Positions 21,971 through 35,150 of a DNA stretch of 64,000 nt are shown here, one piece after another. The notes under the pieces were generated by a model, which saw only the letters and a list, made by a program, of their open reading frames with translations, searched no databases and was not told the DNA's origin. Positions within the stretch are counted from its first letter, which is position 1; each line of letters begins with the position of its first letter. The position numbers and the translations under genes were made by a program. Where the stretch lies: the NCBI GenBank assembly GCA_026874595.1, contig CM049317.1:21774882-21838881 (forward strand). Reading direction: 5' to 3'. The DNA comes from Sipunculus nudus. Taxonomy: Eukaryota; Annelida; Sipuncula; Golfingiida; Sipunculidae.

Positions 21971-22929
21971 TATTCAAAGATTGTACCGATTGCATTTGGC
22001 GTTAACAAAGCTCTAAATCAATTTGGTAAATGTATTTGTAGTGATCGATGATTCGGCAATGCGATGTATACGACAGATGAATGGGGTGGCAGTTTTATAG
22101 GATTTGTTTAAATAATTATTTATCAAATTAAAAAAAAAATTTTTGCAGAAATTGTATCGCTATATGTTACTGCAGTCATTTTTTTCATGTAATGATTTTA
22201 TATGTAACACTTTCTTCATTTAATTATAATCACAATAATAATAAAAATAATAATAATTATAATAATTATATTAAAAAAAAGTATCAAAGGGCCTTGAAAC
22301 TCATCAGTTTGGTAGTTGCGTTGCTCTCCTTTAATTTGATTTGCGAAAATACATTCCCATTTGCAAGTCTATTTGATAAGCCCGACTTCTTTATTGTAAT
22401 GCAGTCTTGACTGTAGCGAAGAAGTCACGCACTAACAACACATTAACTACAGCAATGAACCATAAGTAACAGAAGACAAAATCCGTTCTGTGTCCAGGTG
22501 ACTTAATGTGACACAATATGATGTCCAGAAAGTTATGCAAGTTTCACACCATACTCAATGTTAATAAAAGGGATATACTCAAGGGGAATAGGAATTATCA
22601 GACATAACCTCTATAACCAATCACTCATTGAACCAGTTTTCTAGCCATTATCAAGTCCCTATACCATACGTTCATTCTGCATTATGTATTTAAGACTAAT
22701 ATCCCTGAAATTTAACAAAATGGTTATTTCATTTAAACATATTTGATATAAAAAACACACAATATAGCCATTATGGCTTAAACGACGATTTCCTTCCTGA
22801 AAAAATCCATAATAACACATATGAAAGCAAATACAAACATGCATAATTATCAAAGCAATAATCAAAATAAAACAAAATTTGATAATGTACTATTTACCTA
22901 CAAATTTACAGTAACGATATGCTAAACAT
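21971..22929. other. Non-coding DNA
   Basis: It contains a low-complexity AATAATAATAATTAT tract (22228-22275). Short frames look like chance. No recognisable gene. Confidence 0.5.
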
Positions 22930-24000
22930 TTGGAATTGTATTGATTCATATTTATATATCATCCATTTACAACTGACATATAGAATCAAACAGGATACTA
23001 TCATAATACAAAATATAATTCAGTTACGTAATGTTTTAATTACACAAACACTACAGACAGAAGAAGAGAAAGAGAAACGTCTGAATTCGTAATCTTTAAA
23101 TAACACACCACAGTTCATTCAGTCTGAAATCACTTGATTTTTGTTATTTATTGGTGGACTAATATGGATACGATTTTATATTTTACTTCAAATTTGTAAT
23201 GTGGTGCAACAGTATTTTTCATTAAAAAGAGCATTTCAGCATTAGTGTCTTATTTTTTTCTGCCATTCCACATTTACACAGTGGATTACCTGATCTTCCT
23301 TTAACAAATCGATACTGAGTAATGCTGATTATTCCTCCACCAAGAGGTTATTCCTCCACCAGAAGATTATGCGTTCTTTCCAGAGTGTTTTTGTGCGTTT
23401 TTCACAACCTAATTCATGACATTTTCGATCGATTTTTAAAAATCGATCAGAGTTTAATTTGTAACCCGGATTTGGGAGCGTTATCAAGATTCAGGTGTCA
23501 AGTAGTTGTCTGCAATACGGCTTGTGCACACCGGCAATGTCAAAATATGAACTTCAGCTCCCGTATCTTGTGAATCGTGTGCTCTCAGTTTTGAGGTGAG
23601 TGGACGTCTGCCCAGAGCTGAGAGTTAGCCTCACGTAAATAAAAATAAAACTGACCAATAAAAAAAGACATAGCATCCCCGATGGAACCAGAAGGGTATG
23701 CGTTCATCCTCGTTCGTCTGTGTCAGTGTGTTTCTTCAGAATATAACTCATGCAATCCTGATAGGAATCTCATGAGATCTTCGGCTCCTTTCGGGAATAG
23801 GCCCATTTACAAATGATGACATGTTGGTGTGGATCCCTCACAAGATCCGCATTCAGGAACGTCATCAAAGAATATGTTCGGGGCATATCGGATTTAGGCC
23901 AATTCACAAATGATCACATTTTGGTGTGGATCCCTCACAAGATCCGCAATTTTAATCACATGCTGGACCACACTTGGCCAAGTGAGACTATGTCACCCAA
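22930..24000. repeat. Outer inverted-repeat segment with two satellite units (left)
   Basis: 22930-23800 matches 55745-56668 in inverted orientation (shared: ATCATCCATTTACAACTGACA, GAATCAAACA, CTATCATAATACAAAATATA, TATGCGTTCATCC). Up to about 23330 it also matches cassette 1 (6095-6320). The part from TTCCTCCACCAAGAGG (about 23331) onward is absent there, so it looks inserted. Two satellite units (TTGGTGTGGATCCCTCACAA) lie at about 23813-23950, where the right arm has about 45. Confidence 0.65.
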
Positions 24001-24749
24001 AATTAGTCTGCAAATCTTAATATAGCTGATCTGTTACTGGGTTTTTAATTTGACTCAAAACCATAGGCATGCATGGTATGAAGCACGAAAAAATATAAGC
24101 ATACCGAGAGGCAAACGGTATTCAATTTTCAAACTTACATGAAGTTTACGTTGTAATTATCAAATAAATATTACCATGAACAATTAATTTACAGAACATT
24201 ACACGATTTAAGTCATATGTAATTACACATTGAGCAATACAATAAATTAAAACTAATGTAAGAAGGTCTACTAATATAAATATAAAGGTTTTTTTATATA
24301 TGGTTAGTGTTTTTTGGATGTACACAACCATGCTATTTTTAGCGGTTGGCCTGGTGTATTTCAAGTGACAACGTTAATGTAGGCTCTTAGGTGATGTTAA
24401 AATGTTTTATCTTGAAGAGTTATAGTGGAATTTATGAAATAGCAGGTTCTTCCACATTGGCAAAATTTATATTTGTATTTGCAAATAATGTAATTCTTCC
24501 CTGTATAATTCAATCACTTTGCAAAGCATGCTGTACACTTTGTAGATTAGCTGACAGAACAAACACAGTCTAACAAGGTACGTGGGAGAAAACAAATCTT
24601 AAGCATATGATATTAGTCATTGAGACAGCGTAGGTCATTTACAGACAGCATAAATCATTTATGTGAAATTTATGTTTAATACTAATGAACAGCATTAAAA
24701 TGAGTATTTTAGGCAGAGCAAAATTGTTTAAAATATGACAATTCCTTGC
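24001..24749. other. Non-coding DNA unique to the left side
   Basis: No match to the corresponding right-side interval (50279-51249) could be seen. No gene. Confidence 0.4.
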
Positions 24750-24750
24750 A

Positions 24751-25230
24751 TATATACAGTGAATTCCTCACAACCGAACGTAACACGTACGATTCACAAG
24801 AGTGGAGAAAATTCCTTAACTGAACATATACGAGCCACAGAAGTAAAGGGAAATCCTCATCAATACAAGTACAGATCATACACATAAAGAAAAATCCTCA
24901 TCATTGTATGTACAAGCATTACCCAAAGAGAGAATTCCTCATCAATTCCACATGTGGAAACCTTGGACAAGGAGATAAACTTTCATCATAAAATGTACCA
25001 GTCATCTACCCCGAGGATAATAGTAACCATTAAGTGTAAAAACTCTTACCAACACATCCACATCTGTGCATGTATAACTCTTACATGTACAGAAAAGTCC
25101 GAATCATTACACGTACAGGTCATGCACTTTGACATACAGTCTTATTCATGTATGTAAAAGGCTTACATCTTGGGAGAAATCCTAACCAATTCATGCACAC
25201 GCCCCTACACACGTGTAACGTATTTCCTTT
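24751..25230. repeat. Minisatellite M, ~45-bp units, diverged
   Basis: About ten units of the form AAATCCTCATCAATACAAG / TACAGATCATACACATAAAG, strongly diverged from one another. The inverted partner is at 49770-50215 and fragments lie at 6830, 12113 and 17403. Confidence 0.65.
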
Positions 25231-25268
25231 TTTTTTGTAAATGCTTCTTTTGGCTGATGTCATATATG

Positions 25269-25271
<3 letters not shown>

Positions 25272-25326
<55 letters not shown>
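25272..25326. repeat. (AT)n microsatellite
   Basis: A perfect run of about 55 bp following minisatellite M, as in the other cassettes. Confidence 0.95.
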
Positions 25327-25328
<2 letters not shown>

Positions 25329-25686
25329 TCATAAGTGGATTTGTAATTCTCTCAGGTTACATGTAATTTCATTGTACTTCAGTTCTTATGTATAGATATA
25401 CTTGTATATTAAACGCATATTTAACTTGTGTGGTCGTAAGTTAATTGACATGGTTTATTTTCAAGATAACAAAGACAGTTCGTGTATCCGTGGGTTTTGG
25501 ATATTCACGTAAGCGTACATCACAAAGGATGGGGTGCGCCTGCAGCCTATAAGGAAATTAAAACTAATAAATTATATATACTTCTTAGAAATCTATGGGA
25601 TGTTTGTTTTGTAGAAAGATTATCATCAATGTTTCCTTGCGGTGACGATTCATGGCTGGTACTGATCTGAGTACACTGTATAATAT

Positions 25687-27578
25687 CAGGGATGGGGTAA
25701 CAGTAATATGTAATAGTAGTAGTAATAGAAAATGGTTTCAAAGTTATAGTGAAAGTAATAGTAATAGACAAGAAATTTAAACCTGTAATAGTAATAGTAG
25801 TAATAGAACCCAAAGTAATAGAGTAATAGCTATTAATTTAACTATTACAATCCTTGACTAGAACAGGTTAGGGATGAAGCGTTTGTCTGATTATACACTG
25901 AAACACAGGAAAAGGCTGTAGTTGTAGTGTGATTAGTTCATGCTAGTTGCTGTCATAGTCCAGTGGGCACAGGGCATCAGGCACTGGCTTGAGATAAAAA
26001 CCAATTAGATAAACCCCGGGGTTGTTTGTAGATTCACAAACTAGGCTTGGTCAGTAAACATTGCAGTAGTGCTTGGTCAGTTAACACATTACGTGGGGCA
26101 AGTTAATATCAGCTCAGGCCAGACATTACTGCTACAGTAGTGCTGATGTTTGGGTACTTCAGATGTAGAAAGTCTGATTGTCATAACCTTTGATGAGTTA
26201 ATTAGTGGTGCCAGAGAGAATGAATGAATGTTTGTTCTAACCATTGGGTATTGCAGTCTAAGTACTAATGCTTGAACAAATGTAGTTGACTGTGTTTGAA
26301 AATCTGTTGATCATGTGTAATAAATACCTACTCAATATACATTAAAATAGACTTATCCAACGAGCATTCATTTCTAAAGAGAAACCTCATTTATACCAAA
26401 GGATTTAAATCTATTTAATTTCCATTTTAAATTAAGGACAAAAATTACAAGAATTACAATTAAAATAGACGAACAAATTAAAGTTTCACCGACAGGGAAT
26501 GGGGTGGGATAATGTAATTTCGGAGTCATTGGTCAAGTTGTTGTCTGCAATACGGCTTGTGCACACCGGCAATGTCAAAATATGAACTTCAGCTCCCGTA
26601 TCTTGTGAATCGTGTGCTCTCAGTTCTGAGGTGAGTGGACGTCTGCCCAGAGCTAAGAGTTAGCCTCACGTAAATAAAAATAAAACTGACCAATAAAAAA
26701 AGACATAGCATCCCCGATGGAACCAGAAGGGTATGCGTTCATCCTCGTTCGTCTGTGTCAGTGTGTTTTTTTCAGAATATAACTCATGCAATCCTGACAG
26801 GAATCTCATGAGATCTTTTTCTCCTTTCGGGAATGAGCCCATTTACAAATGATCACATTTTGGTGTGGATCCCCCACAAGATCCGCATTGTAGATTCATT
26901 AACTAGGATTGATCAGTAAACATTGCAGCAGTGCTTGGTCTGTTAACACATTATGTGTGGCAAGTTATTATCAGCTCAGGCTAGACAGTACTGCTACAGC
27001 GCTGCTGATGTTTGGGTACTTCAGAAGTAGAACGTCTGTTTGTCATAACCTTTTATGAGAAAATTAGTGGTGGGTGCCAGAGAGAATGAATGAGGTCCTG
27101 TTTGTTCTAACCACAGAGTATTGTAGTCTAAGTACTCAGGCTTGAAAAAATGTTGCTGACTGTGTTTGAAAATCTGTTTATCATGTGTAATAAACACCTA
27201 CTCAATATATATTAAAATAGACTAGCATTAATTGCTATAAAAATACCTCATTTATACCTAAGGATTTAAATCTATTTAATTTCCATTTTAAATTAAGGAC
27301 GAAAATAATCAAGAATTACAATTAAAATAAACGAACAAATTAAAGTTTCACCGACAGGGGATGGGGGTGGGGTAATGTAGAGGGCAAGGTCAGCTTATCA
27401 GCTAATGCAAATATCCCCGTTAAGAAGTAAAGTAATAGTAACAGTAAAAGTAATAGAAGCCAAGTAATAGTAAAAGTAATAGATGACAAAAAAATTGTTA
27501 TAGTAAAAGTAAGAGTAATAGATCGATTAAGATGTATTAGTAATAGTAATAGAACCACAGTAATAGGACCACACCCTG
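25687..27578. mobile_element. hAT-like non-autonomous element with (TAATAG)n ends
   Basis: It starts CAGGGATGGGG at 25687 and ends CACACCCTG at 27578, so the tips are short inverted repeats (CAGGG...CCCTG) of the hAT style. The flanking eight bases are TATAATAT and TAATATAT, similar but within AT-rich DNA. Both ends carry GTAATAGTAATAG arrays (25700-25850 and 27425-27565). The interior is duplicated: 26028-26400 and 26886-27260 are copies of each other. No transposase. An inverted, partly deleted copy occupies 48262-49253 in the right arm. Confidence 0.4.
26533..26890. repeat. Third copy of the satellite-bearing segment (one unit)
   Basis: From GTTGTCTGCAATACGGC to GATCCCCCACAAGATCCGC it is almost identical to 23502-23850, including GTGCACACCGGCAATGTC. 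It carries a single satellite unit. It sits exactly between the two duplicated halves of the hAT-like element, and the right arm lacks it. Confidence 0.75.
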
Positions 27579-27615
<37 letters not shown>

Positions 27616-27830
27616 ATTGTATATATATATACTATATATCATATAACTTTTTATTTTGTGCATTTCTTTCGAAACTTAGAGTTCCTTAATCGGGTGGAAT
27701 TCTTTTTTTATAAAAAGCGGCTGTATTTAAATGTGTGATATATAACAACAATAATACTTGATACAAAGTGATGGTTCACTGATTAGCTATGCAGAGCTGG
27801 TAATATACTTCTCTAGGTTCTTATATACAC

Positions 27831-27885
<55 letters not shown>

Positions 27886-28110
27886 CAGAGATTATTTAAA
27901 ATCCAACCCCATGTGTTTGAGTATATTCATTTTGGTCTATATATTTTGCGATAAGAGCCGAGACTTTTATTTTAGCAGCCTATTCGGAAATGAACAGCTA
28001 ATAAATCGTATATACATCTAGGCAATCCATTTGAGTTATTTGACGGAAGATGATATTCATAGTAGGCAGTGACTTTTCATGCTTTGTGTACTGATCTGAG
28101 TACACTGTAT
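27579..28110. repeat. AT microsatellites and a repeated 25-bp junction
   Basis: (AT)n runs lie at 27583-27611 and 27837-27880. At 28086-28110 the sequence GTACTGATCTGAGTACACTG repeats that at 25659-25678. The preceding ~150 bp also resembles 25530-25658 (GCAGCCTAT..., AATAAATCGTATATAC). This points to an old tandem duplication of about 2.4 kb, mirrored in the right arm (47690 and 49258). Confidence 0.55.
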
Positions 28111-29663
28111 AAGAAAAAACGCGTTCTTGGAATTTCATCATTTATCCTCAAGGAAGCTTTTAGAAAATGTAAGGTATGTGTAAAGATATGATTGCTTATT
28201 TCTGTCTGTTTACAATTCCGTCGGCTTCTTATGAAATCAAATTACTGTAATTTGGTTTCCATGAAAGTTGGTCTTTTTCAAGATTCCAAGGTCGGCCCGA
28301 TTCATGTGTCGATTTAAGGGGGAACTTGACACACTACTAAGCCCCCATTGGACGGCAAAGAAATTTAAAAATTTCTGTTAGGATAATATTGTCATGATTT
28401 TACATATTTTGTCGTTTGTGAATATTGAGAAAATATAATAGGATGAATAATAATTGTTGGAATTCACAGGAACACAGCTTCACTTGATAATTTTATAAAA
28501 ATCTCACATTGTGACTTCGTAATTTTCTGACAACATATCATAACAACAGGCCCAAGTGCAGGAACATACCATCCCCAAAGGCGATCGTATCCATGGTCTG
28601 TTTGAAAGTTGATGATAGATGACAAAACATAGCATAAATGTCACCATGTGATTGTAAGTGTCACTCCTGGTGTAACTAAGGAGATAATAAGTATATATCC
28701 ATACCATAAGTGCTCATATGTTTTCTTTCTCTTTTTCTAGGCATTTTAAATGCAGATTACATATTGTTGCCCCTAGCAACCATTTACGTGAGAACAGGGT
28801 CCCTGTTTCAAATTCGCCTGCGCAACCTATGAGATTTTTAGTAAACTAGTCACGCTACATAATTTTCACTTTATTTTATGATATTTAAAATTTAAATATT
28901 GACATATATTTTTTTGTGTCTTTTAACATATTAATATTTTATTCTACATGTTTTTTGTAGAATATTATGAAAGATCGATTGGTTACTTTTCTAAAATGTA
29001 TAACTTTTGTTTCACCCTTATATAAAATATTATGTGAAAACCCACCACGAGTATCCATTTTGTATACTACAAAAACAGGCACGTTGACCCACACATTTTA
29101 TTCTACAGTTAAACAAAGCAAGCCATGTAGATATGTGCACAATATCTAAGAATTTATATTGGTAGAAACAAGTGTCAACAGTCCCCTCAATAATGTAACT
29201 ATGTGACTGAGTGTTGAATGAAAAGTAATTATTATCCGCATCAATTACGAGTGTATCATATACGCTATGGATTCATCCTAATATAATTCATGAGGGACGA
29301 AGCTATAACCGAAAGTGCTGGCCAGTCTAGTGGGAGAAAACTTCATGGAAAATGCAAATAGACATCAGCTAATCTCAGATAAACTCATTAGAATCCCATA
29401 TTAATACATGTTTCTGTATGAATTTTCCGGAATTTTGAAAGGGGGTAGCAAGCAGGCCAGTTGGTGTCAGAAGTGTAATTAGAACTGGTCATTTGTATCA
29501 CTTAAATCAGCACAAAAATGGCACAAAACTCCCACATGATTAACATATTTAGGAGATTTAAATCTCATTTAAAATATATGCCAAGGAAAGTTCTTATCAT
29601 ACCTTATTAGGAATATAACTGCACCATCAATAGTTAACATATCCTCTTTATTTCTTCAGTTAA
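28111..29663. repeat. TLR 3'-flank block, left arm
   Basis: It pairs with 46156-47700 inverted, and its inner part matches 3095-3800 and 7740-8350. AATAAA on the minus strand lies within about 10 nt of the pseudogene stop. No other gene. Confidence 0.6.
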
Positions 29664-31768
29664 TTATAGGTACTGTATCATGTTACCCTGATGATTGTCC
29701 AGACCTGGGTATTCACGCACTCTTCCGGAGGGTCTTGGGAGTGCCATCAGTAATCTGTTCCAGAACCTGGGATCATCTTTTACTAAGTATGTGTTGGTCT
29801 TAAGGTACATCTTTAAAGTACGGTCAAGTTCAAGGTGGTCCACTGGTTCAAGTAGCACAATTATCACCTTGGTTGACTTTCGAGTGATTGCATCATTGTG
29901 AGCCAAACGGAACTCATAGCGACACCATTCACTTTGAACAAAGTGTGGAGATACTGCCAGAATAGTACAATGGCTTTCTTGCACAGCCCGACTGATGTTT
30001 TCAGCGATAGGTGCTCCTATTTGGAAGTCTTTATAATGAAGGCATACCCTGTATGGTGGGTCATGTTGTTCAAGTGTATCAGACAAAATCTGTTCGACCC
30101 ATTGTTCATCATGACGGCTATAAGACACAAAAACATCGAATGTCCGTTCTTCGTCGGAGTAGTCATAGTTAAAGCGCCAGCCAAAGCGACTAAAAAGTAA
30201 AAGTGAGATGTAATCCCGGAAATATATCATTGGTGAAACCACACAAAACATGATAACTAGGCTTCCCAAGGACAAACTAACTACTTGTCCAACGTCTACT
30301 TTGTTACACACAAAATCTGACTCGGCTACGTCTAAAATCAATTTACCCTTATTCCACTCTAGATAAGCACAGGTGACTGCAGTTATATCGCTTATTTTTT
30401 CTTGATATTTCTGCATCCACTTCTTTAGCCAAAAAGATGTACAGTCACAAGTAAATGGATTACCGCTTAGGGCTAGTTCTCTGATTTCACGAAGATTCCT
30501 ATCTTCGACAGACCTTGATAGGGCGTGTATATAATTATCTCTCAATAAAACATGTTTTGTTTTGGTAAGGTATCTGTAGAAATCTGATGGTAAGCTGGTT
30601 ATGTTGTATTATGACAGATCAATATTAGTTATCATATTTGCAAACGGTTTCAGATCCGGTACCATTAATAATATATAATTCATAACTGGTTATATTTGCA
30701 GCTGCAGTTGTTTCAATAAGCGGCAAAGAGTGAAAGCTTTGCTCAACACATCTAACTCTTAAGGTATGATTAGCAGGGGTCTTAACACATTGGCATTGTC
30801 CAATAGTTGTACAGTTCTCTAGACTGCATTGAAAGTCCACCTCTGGTAACTTGTACACCATCTTGGACTTTAGACGATCTGGTTTATAGCACGTTAAATA
30901 AATCAGCTCCTCCGCTGAGGTGTTTTTAATGTATGGAATGAAGAATTTTAAAAGATGCATGACCTCATACATGTCACAGTCACAGTATATTTCATTGTCA
31001 AAAAATAAAAATGTTACATCCCACATTCCAAAAAGATCGATAGGGCTCTTTATTTTAAAGTCATCTATCAGCAGCTGTTTAATGGAGTGGAGTTTGTTAT
31101 ATCTCCCGTCTATGCACTTGCTTTGGGGAAAATTTCACTTTGTTCACAATATTCTCGAGTTGGTTAAAACTAAGATTAACCCATGTCATTGATTCTTTAC
31201 CTCAGTGACTCATGAATATTTCATCTTCAGTGACCAACAGTCAATCACTTGAAGTTTATTATAACTTAAATCCACATCCCGAAGGTTAAACAAGGAATGC
31301 CATGTAAAGGTATGTGCATCCAAACGTTGATGTGAATTCCTCTTCAAGTTAACTGAGTGAAATTCTGTCATATCTCTGAAAAATGACGGATTAACGTAAC
31401 TTATTTCATTATCATTGGCTTTGAAATATGACATCCTGCTCAAGCATGTTTTATCTGAATCCAGTTTTTTTCAGGCGATTGAGTGACAAATCTAGTTTTT
31501 CAATGTCAAGGATAGAAAGTGACTGTGGCAATAGTGTTAAATTATTCTAGGATATGTCAAAATCTCGAACTGTGCTTGATAGGTTGGTCAAGAAAGCGTC
31601 TAGCTCCGTCTCGTTCGGCTGCTGTGAGCAATTAATTTTCAAGCTGTGGGACCCTGAAATACATGTGCAGTGTGGGATACATTCCAGATCTGCAGATTGT
31701 CCGGAACACATCACTGTAAATATGATGGTTAAAAGAAGCGTGGCAGATAATTTTCTTTTCAGGGTCAT
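29664..31768 (-). pseudogene. TLR pseudogene 2, open membrane-TIR half
   Basis: Homologous over its whole length to the intact receptor but broken in the ectodomain. A TAG replaces the lysine codon after VRDFDIS (about 31549). A poly-T expansion shifts the frame near 31467, and a frameshift lies near 31210. A deletion near 31120 removes GQFAR-like codons, another near 30660 removes part of VDSLDL, and a TAA lies near 30613. Downstream, 293 codons (29664-30545) stay open: last LRRs, second LRRCT, membrane helix and complete TIR (FDVFVSYS, KDFQIG, FW). The C-terminus is frameshifted and ends MIQYL instead of the PIIN tail. The TIR differs from the intact copy at only about five residues, whereas the ectodomain is clearly more diverged. 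A truncated product from the open part would lack a signal peptide. Confidence 0.9.
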
Positions 31769-32920
31769 ATCTTACTTTATCAGCCAAGCTTTCCGTGATA
31801 ACTGTGTTTTCATCCACTTTTTTCTGATTTCCTGGATCTGGAAAAGAAAAAAAGGCATGGGTGTAAAAATTGAATAATTGTGAAATACTAATATGATCGT
31901 AAAAACGATGCAATTAGAGGAGAAACCACTTGAACCAAGGTTACCTCTATTTTTCAATGACAAACAAAGCTCCATTGATAACTACACGGAAGTTAACACC
32001 GACTTAAAACCATAAATGGGATCAGCACAATTGTCTAGTGTAAACTTGTGACAAATTAATTTAATTTAACTGATAAAAAGAGGGAACCACCGACTTAAAA
32101 CCATGTAAAGATCAAATATTGAATTTGACCTTAACTGCTTTTCTTAGGCCCCATGGTTACACATAGGATACGTTGATTTTAACAGATTTGTATTGCAACA
32201 AGTGACCCACGGGTCATGACGCTTAGCTGAAATTGACATGTATACAGGTATACATGTATTAATAATTGACCTTATGTTCTGGTAAAATTATTTGTTAAGT
32301 ATCATTGAACAATGGGTAGAATGACTTCCAGAGTGCTCAAAATCTTGTTTTTTCTGCCCATAGTCCTTAGAAAATAGGTAATAGTGAGTAGATTTTTCTG
32401 ATGAGTATTCATTTGTAACTTCCTCCTTCTTAATGTATTCCTTAATGTATTAATACCCTATGTTTGTATGAAAATGTCATGCGTTTCATTCAAATGTTCT
32501 CCTTAACATTTCCTTCAAATATTTTACTAAAATATTCGTTACTTTTGCCTTACGTAAGGTACTGAGACCTACTTGTATCTGCCATTAGATATTGAGACCG
32601 CATTTCAATTTTTCATTCACAATAAAGTATTTCATCGTGAGCACTAAAGGTGATTATAGTAACCAGATCAGCGAAGTTGATTCATCTGAAAGGTTGAAAT
32701 CAGGTTTAGGATACCCCTGAAATATATAAAACGAACACTTGATTACCTGAGGGGGAACTGAAAAGGGGGCAGTTAGAATTCTTTACACTACAGCTATAAA
32801 TAGCATACCGATCTTAACACCCACCGGACAGATTTAATAATCAACCTAAACTTCCTGGACCAAGTTTATACCTTGCCTCGAGGTACTTGTAACCACATAC
32901 GATTAGGGCGCTCCCAATTG
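31769..32920. other. 5' flank of TLR pseudogene 2
   Basis: A splice-acceptor-like site (minus strand TTTTCCAG/ATCCAGG) lies near 31838. The rest pairs with 42734-43943 inverted. At 32236-32257 there is a 22-bp near-perfect palindrome (ACATGTATAC, AG, GTATACATGT). Confidence 0.6.
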
Positions 32921-34199
32921 CCCTAACATATAGTTTAGTTGGTCGTAAAATCTAATTACATGCATGTATATTTTTAAATTCTAATTTAGGAATCTTTGCG
33001 AGCATATCAAGCTCCTAATTTTATGCGATATAGGGCAGATAGGTTTTCAGCACCCAGCAACTCTCAGAGTAATTATATATTTTAGCAAGCAAATCGAGGA
33101 AAATTAAAAGGAAGAAATCAGAAATATTGCTATAAAAACTTGTCTTTTATTCAAGCACGAAACCTGTACATAGGTGGATACATGCAAATATTCTTTTACC
33201 CTTATTCTTTCCTCTGTTGTACATTTATTGTGATTAACACGAGTAAATAAACAGCTCTCCCATATCATGGGATAACCAAATTATGCATGGAATCCAGTCT
33301 TGTTCAGTGGTTGGGAATCGGTATTGTAATGGTATTTAAAGCATGCTTTAAATATATTTAGTAGTTAAGCCTTTTTTTACCGACATTCTGCTGCAGCTAA
33401 ATATGGCCCAGTAAAGCTTCATTATTTGACAAATCATGAAGACTAACACAATTAGATTTCTTCTTCACTGTTAGCTTTATTAAGCTCTTTTCAGACTGTC
33501 GAAAGCGAAATAGAAATATTGGTATTATGAAATAAATTTATCGTTTGTGATGAAATCGGGATTGCTTTCTATTGCCATCTGGTGTTCAGACATTGAACAA
33601 TTCTTTGTTTTATCATTTCTTTTTGTTACAATAAAAATATTACAATTCTGCAATACATCAATAATCTAACAAGGTATACAAACAATATGTAATTATGACA
33701 AGGTTGTCTGCCCTGTCTAGCGGACAACTGTTAATGATCCCGTTGCATTCTGTAAAATTAAAGGTAACTGAGTTATAAAAATTAACGTGAAATTTCGCTT
33801 GTTCTTGTTTGACAGCAGATGGCATAAGATTTGACAAAACTTGCATTTGAGTCACTGACATCATATGAAATGCTACCTAAAGTAGAAAAGTAAACCTCGA
33901 AAGCTAGAAACGTGGCCAAGTTTAAGAATACGATTCCAAATATAACGTCAGTTGATGATACTTCTAGTTGAGAGTCTGTATGCTTATCAAATCCTTCAAA
34001 AACAAGAAAGCTGGATCTCTTTAGTAGACGACGGAGTAAAAATGCATCCGCTATCCTTCAAAAGAAATGGCTCCTGTGACGTTGACCTTTGATCTCATCG
34101 CTGCAAAATCTGTAGGGTCCTCAGTTTAGTATCGGAAAATTGTTTGAAAACAGCATATCAATAAAAAAAAACTGGTGTCATAATCCAGTAAATAATGTT
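32921..34199. other. Start of the inverted-repeat spacer, anonymous
   Basis: AT-rich, without recognised genes or RNA genes. One short frame near 33658-33864 shows no recognisable feature. Confidence 0.45.
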
Positions 34200-35150
34200 G
34201 ACTTGTGGCATCTTTGACCTTGACCTTTGACCTTGTGACCCAATATCAAAAGGGGTACTCCCTCTATATGCAGGTGAACCATATCTTTATGATAAAAGGT
34301 TTCAGATTAAAAGTTTACCTGAAATTGCAAGAACAATCATTTTCAGACAACTAAATGAATCCACAGACGGGAAACTGACACCTTGCTGTAATTTGACATT
34401 AAGTCTTTGATATAGGGGAAAATATGTGAAAATAGAAAAGAAATATGTGGTATCAGCAGGCTTCGGAAACTGAAAAAAACTATTCCTGATCATTACGCAT
34501 ATGAGGTTTTGGGAACCTAGCTGAAACCAAGGCTGAGAAATGGACACCTAGCTGTATTTTAGCATTCTGAAAATATAAAAAAAATGAGAGAAAAAAAAAT
34601 AAAAGCTGAACAACTAGTCTTCCAAAATGACTAACTAGTCGTGATCAATTAACATATAAAGTTTTAGGATGAACCACAGATGAGAAACTGATACTTCGCT
34701 AAATTGTTGAAAAGCGTGAAAAATAGAAAAAGATACTGAATGCCCAACCAGTGTCCCGATGAAACTGATGAACCTATTCATGAGCAATATCCATGGCAAG
34801 AATCTTTGGTAACAATGCAACAATTTTTTTGATACCGGATATTTTGTATCAAATGTCTAATTAATCTGGGGTGACCAAACTTCTAATAATGCAAATTTAC
34901 ATATTCCTAGCCCTTACAGTTAACATTTCGTCCCTGCTAACGGACAGACAGACAGGAGGGAGACGGGCAAAGGTTCAGGGCACTGCTCAAAATGACTTAA
35001 AGTAAGTTGAACTAAAATAGATTATGAGATATTTTGGTGACCTTTACCTTGTACCGATTTTAACCAAAAACAAGGAGAATCCAAAGGTAATATTCCTAGA
35101 GTCTCAAAGCAATAGCCCAAAAACTGTGGCCTGTAGACATCTAGCAGACA
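34200..35150. repeat. Degenerate tandem and dispersed repeats
   Basis: It opens with GACCTTGACCTTTGACC. The phrase GAAACTGACACCTTGCTG recurs in altered form near 34370, 34530 and 34685 (period about 155-165 bp). The same phrase occurs inverted at about 39695-39715. A GACAGACAGACAGG run and a 35030-35150 piece match the repeat at 150-295. Confidence 0.5.

Larger units (their letters stand above)
24750..32920 (+). repeat. Left arm of the large inverted repeat (8.2 kb)
   Basis: It pairs with 42734-50240 in reverse orientation, by eye around 90 percent identical where readable. The inner boundary is sharp: CGCTCCCAATTG ends at 32920 and CAATTGAGAGCGCCC starts at 42734, with unrelated sequence beyond. 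The outer boundary is at CAGTGAATTCCT (24757) against GAATTCACTTTA (50215). The arm carries minisatellite M, an (AT)n, a hAT-like element, the TLR 3' flank, TLR pseudogene 2 and its 5' flank. Confidence 0.85.

Noticed and set aside
27340-27663. Threonine/isoleucine-rich and leucine-rich proteins over TAATAG repeats (also 25547-25813)
   Set aside because: Translation of (TAATAG)n and (AT)n low-complexity DNA.
32236-32257. Operator-like palindrome ACATGTATAC/GTATACATGT
   Set aside because: The right-arm partner near 43395-43416 is imperfect and the DNA is AT-rich; no evidence of a binding site.
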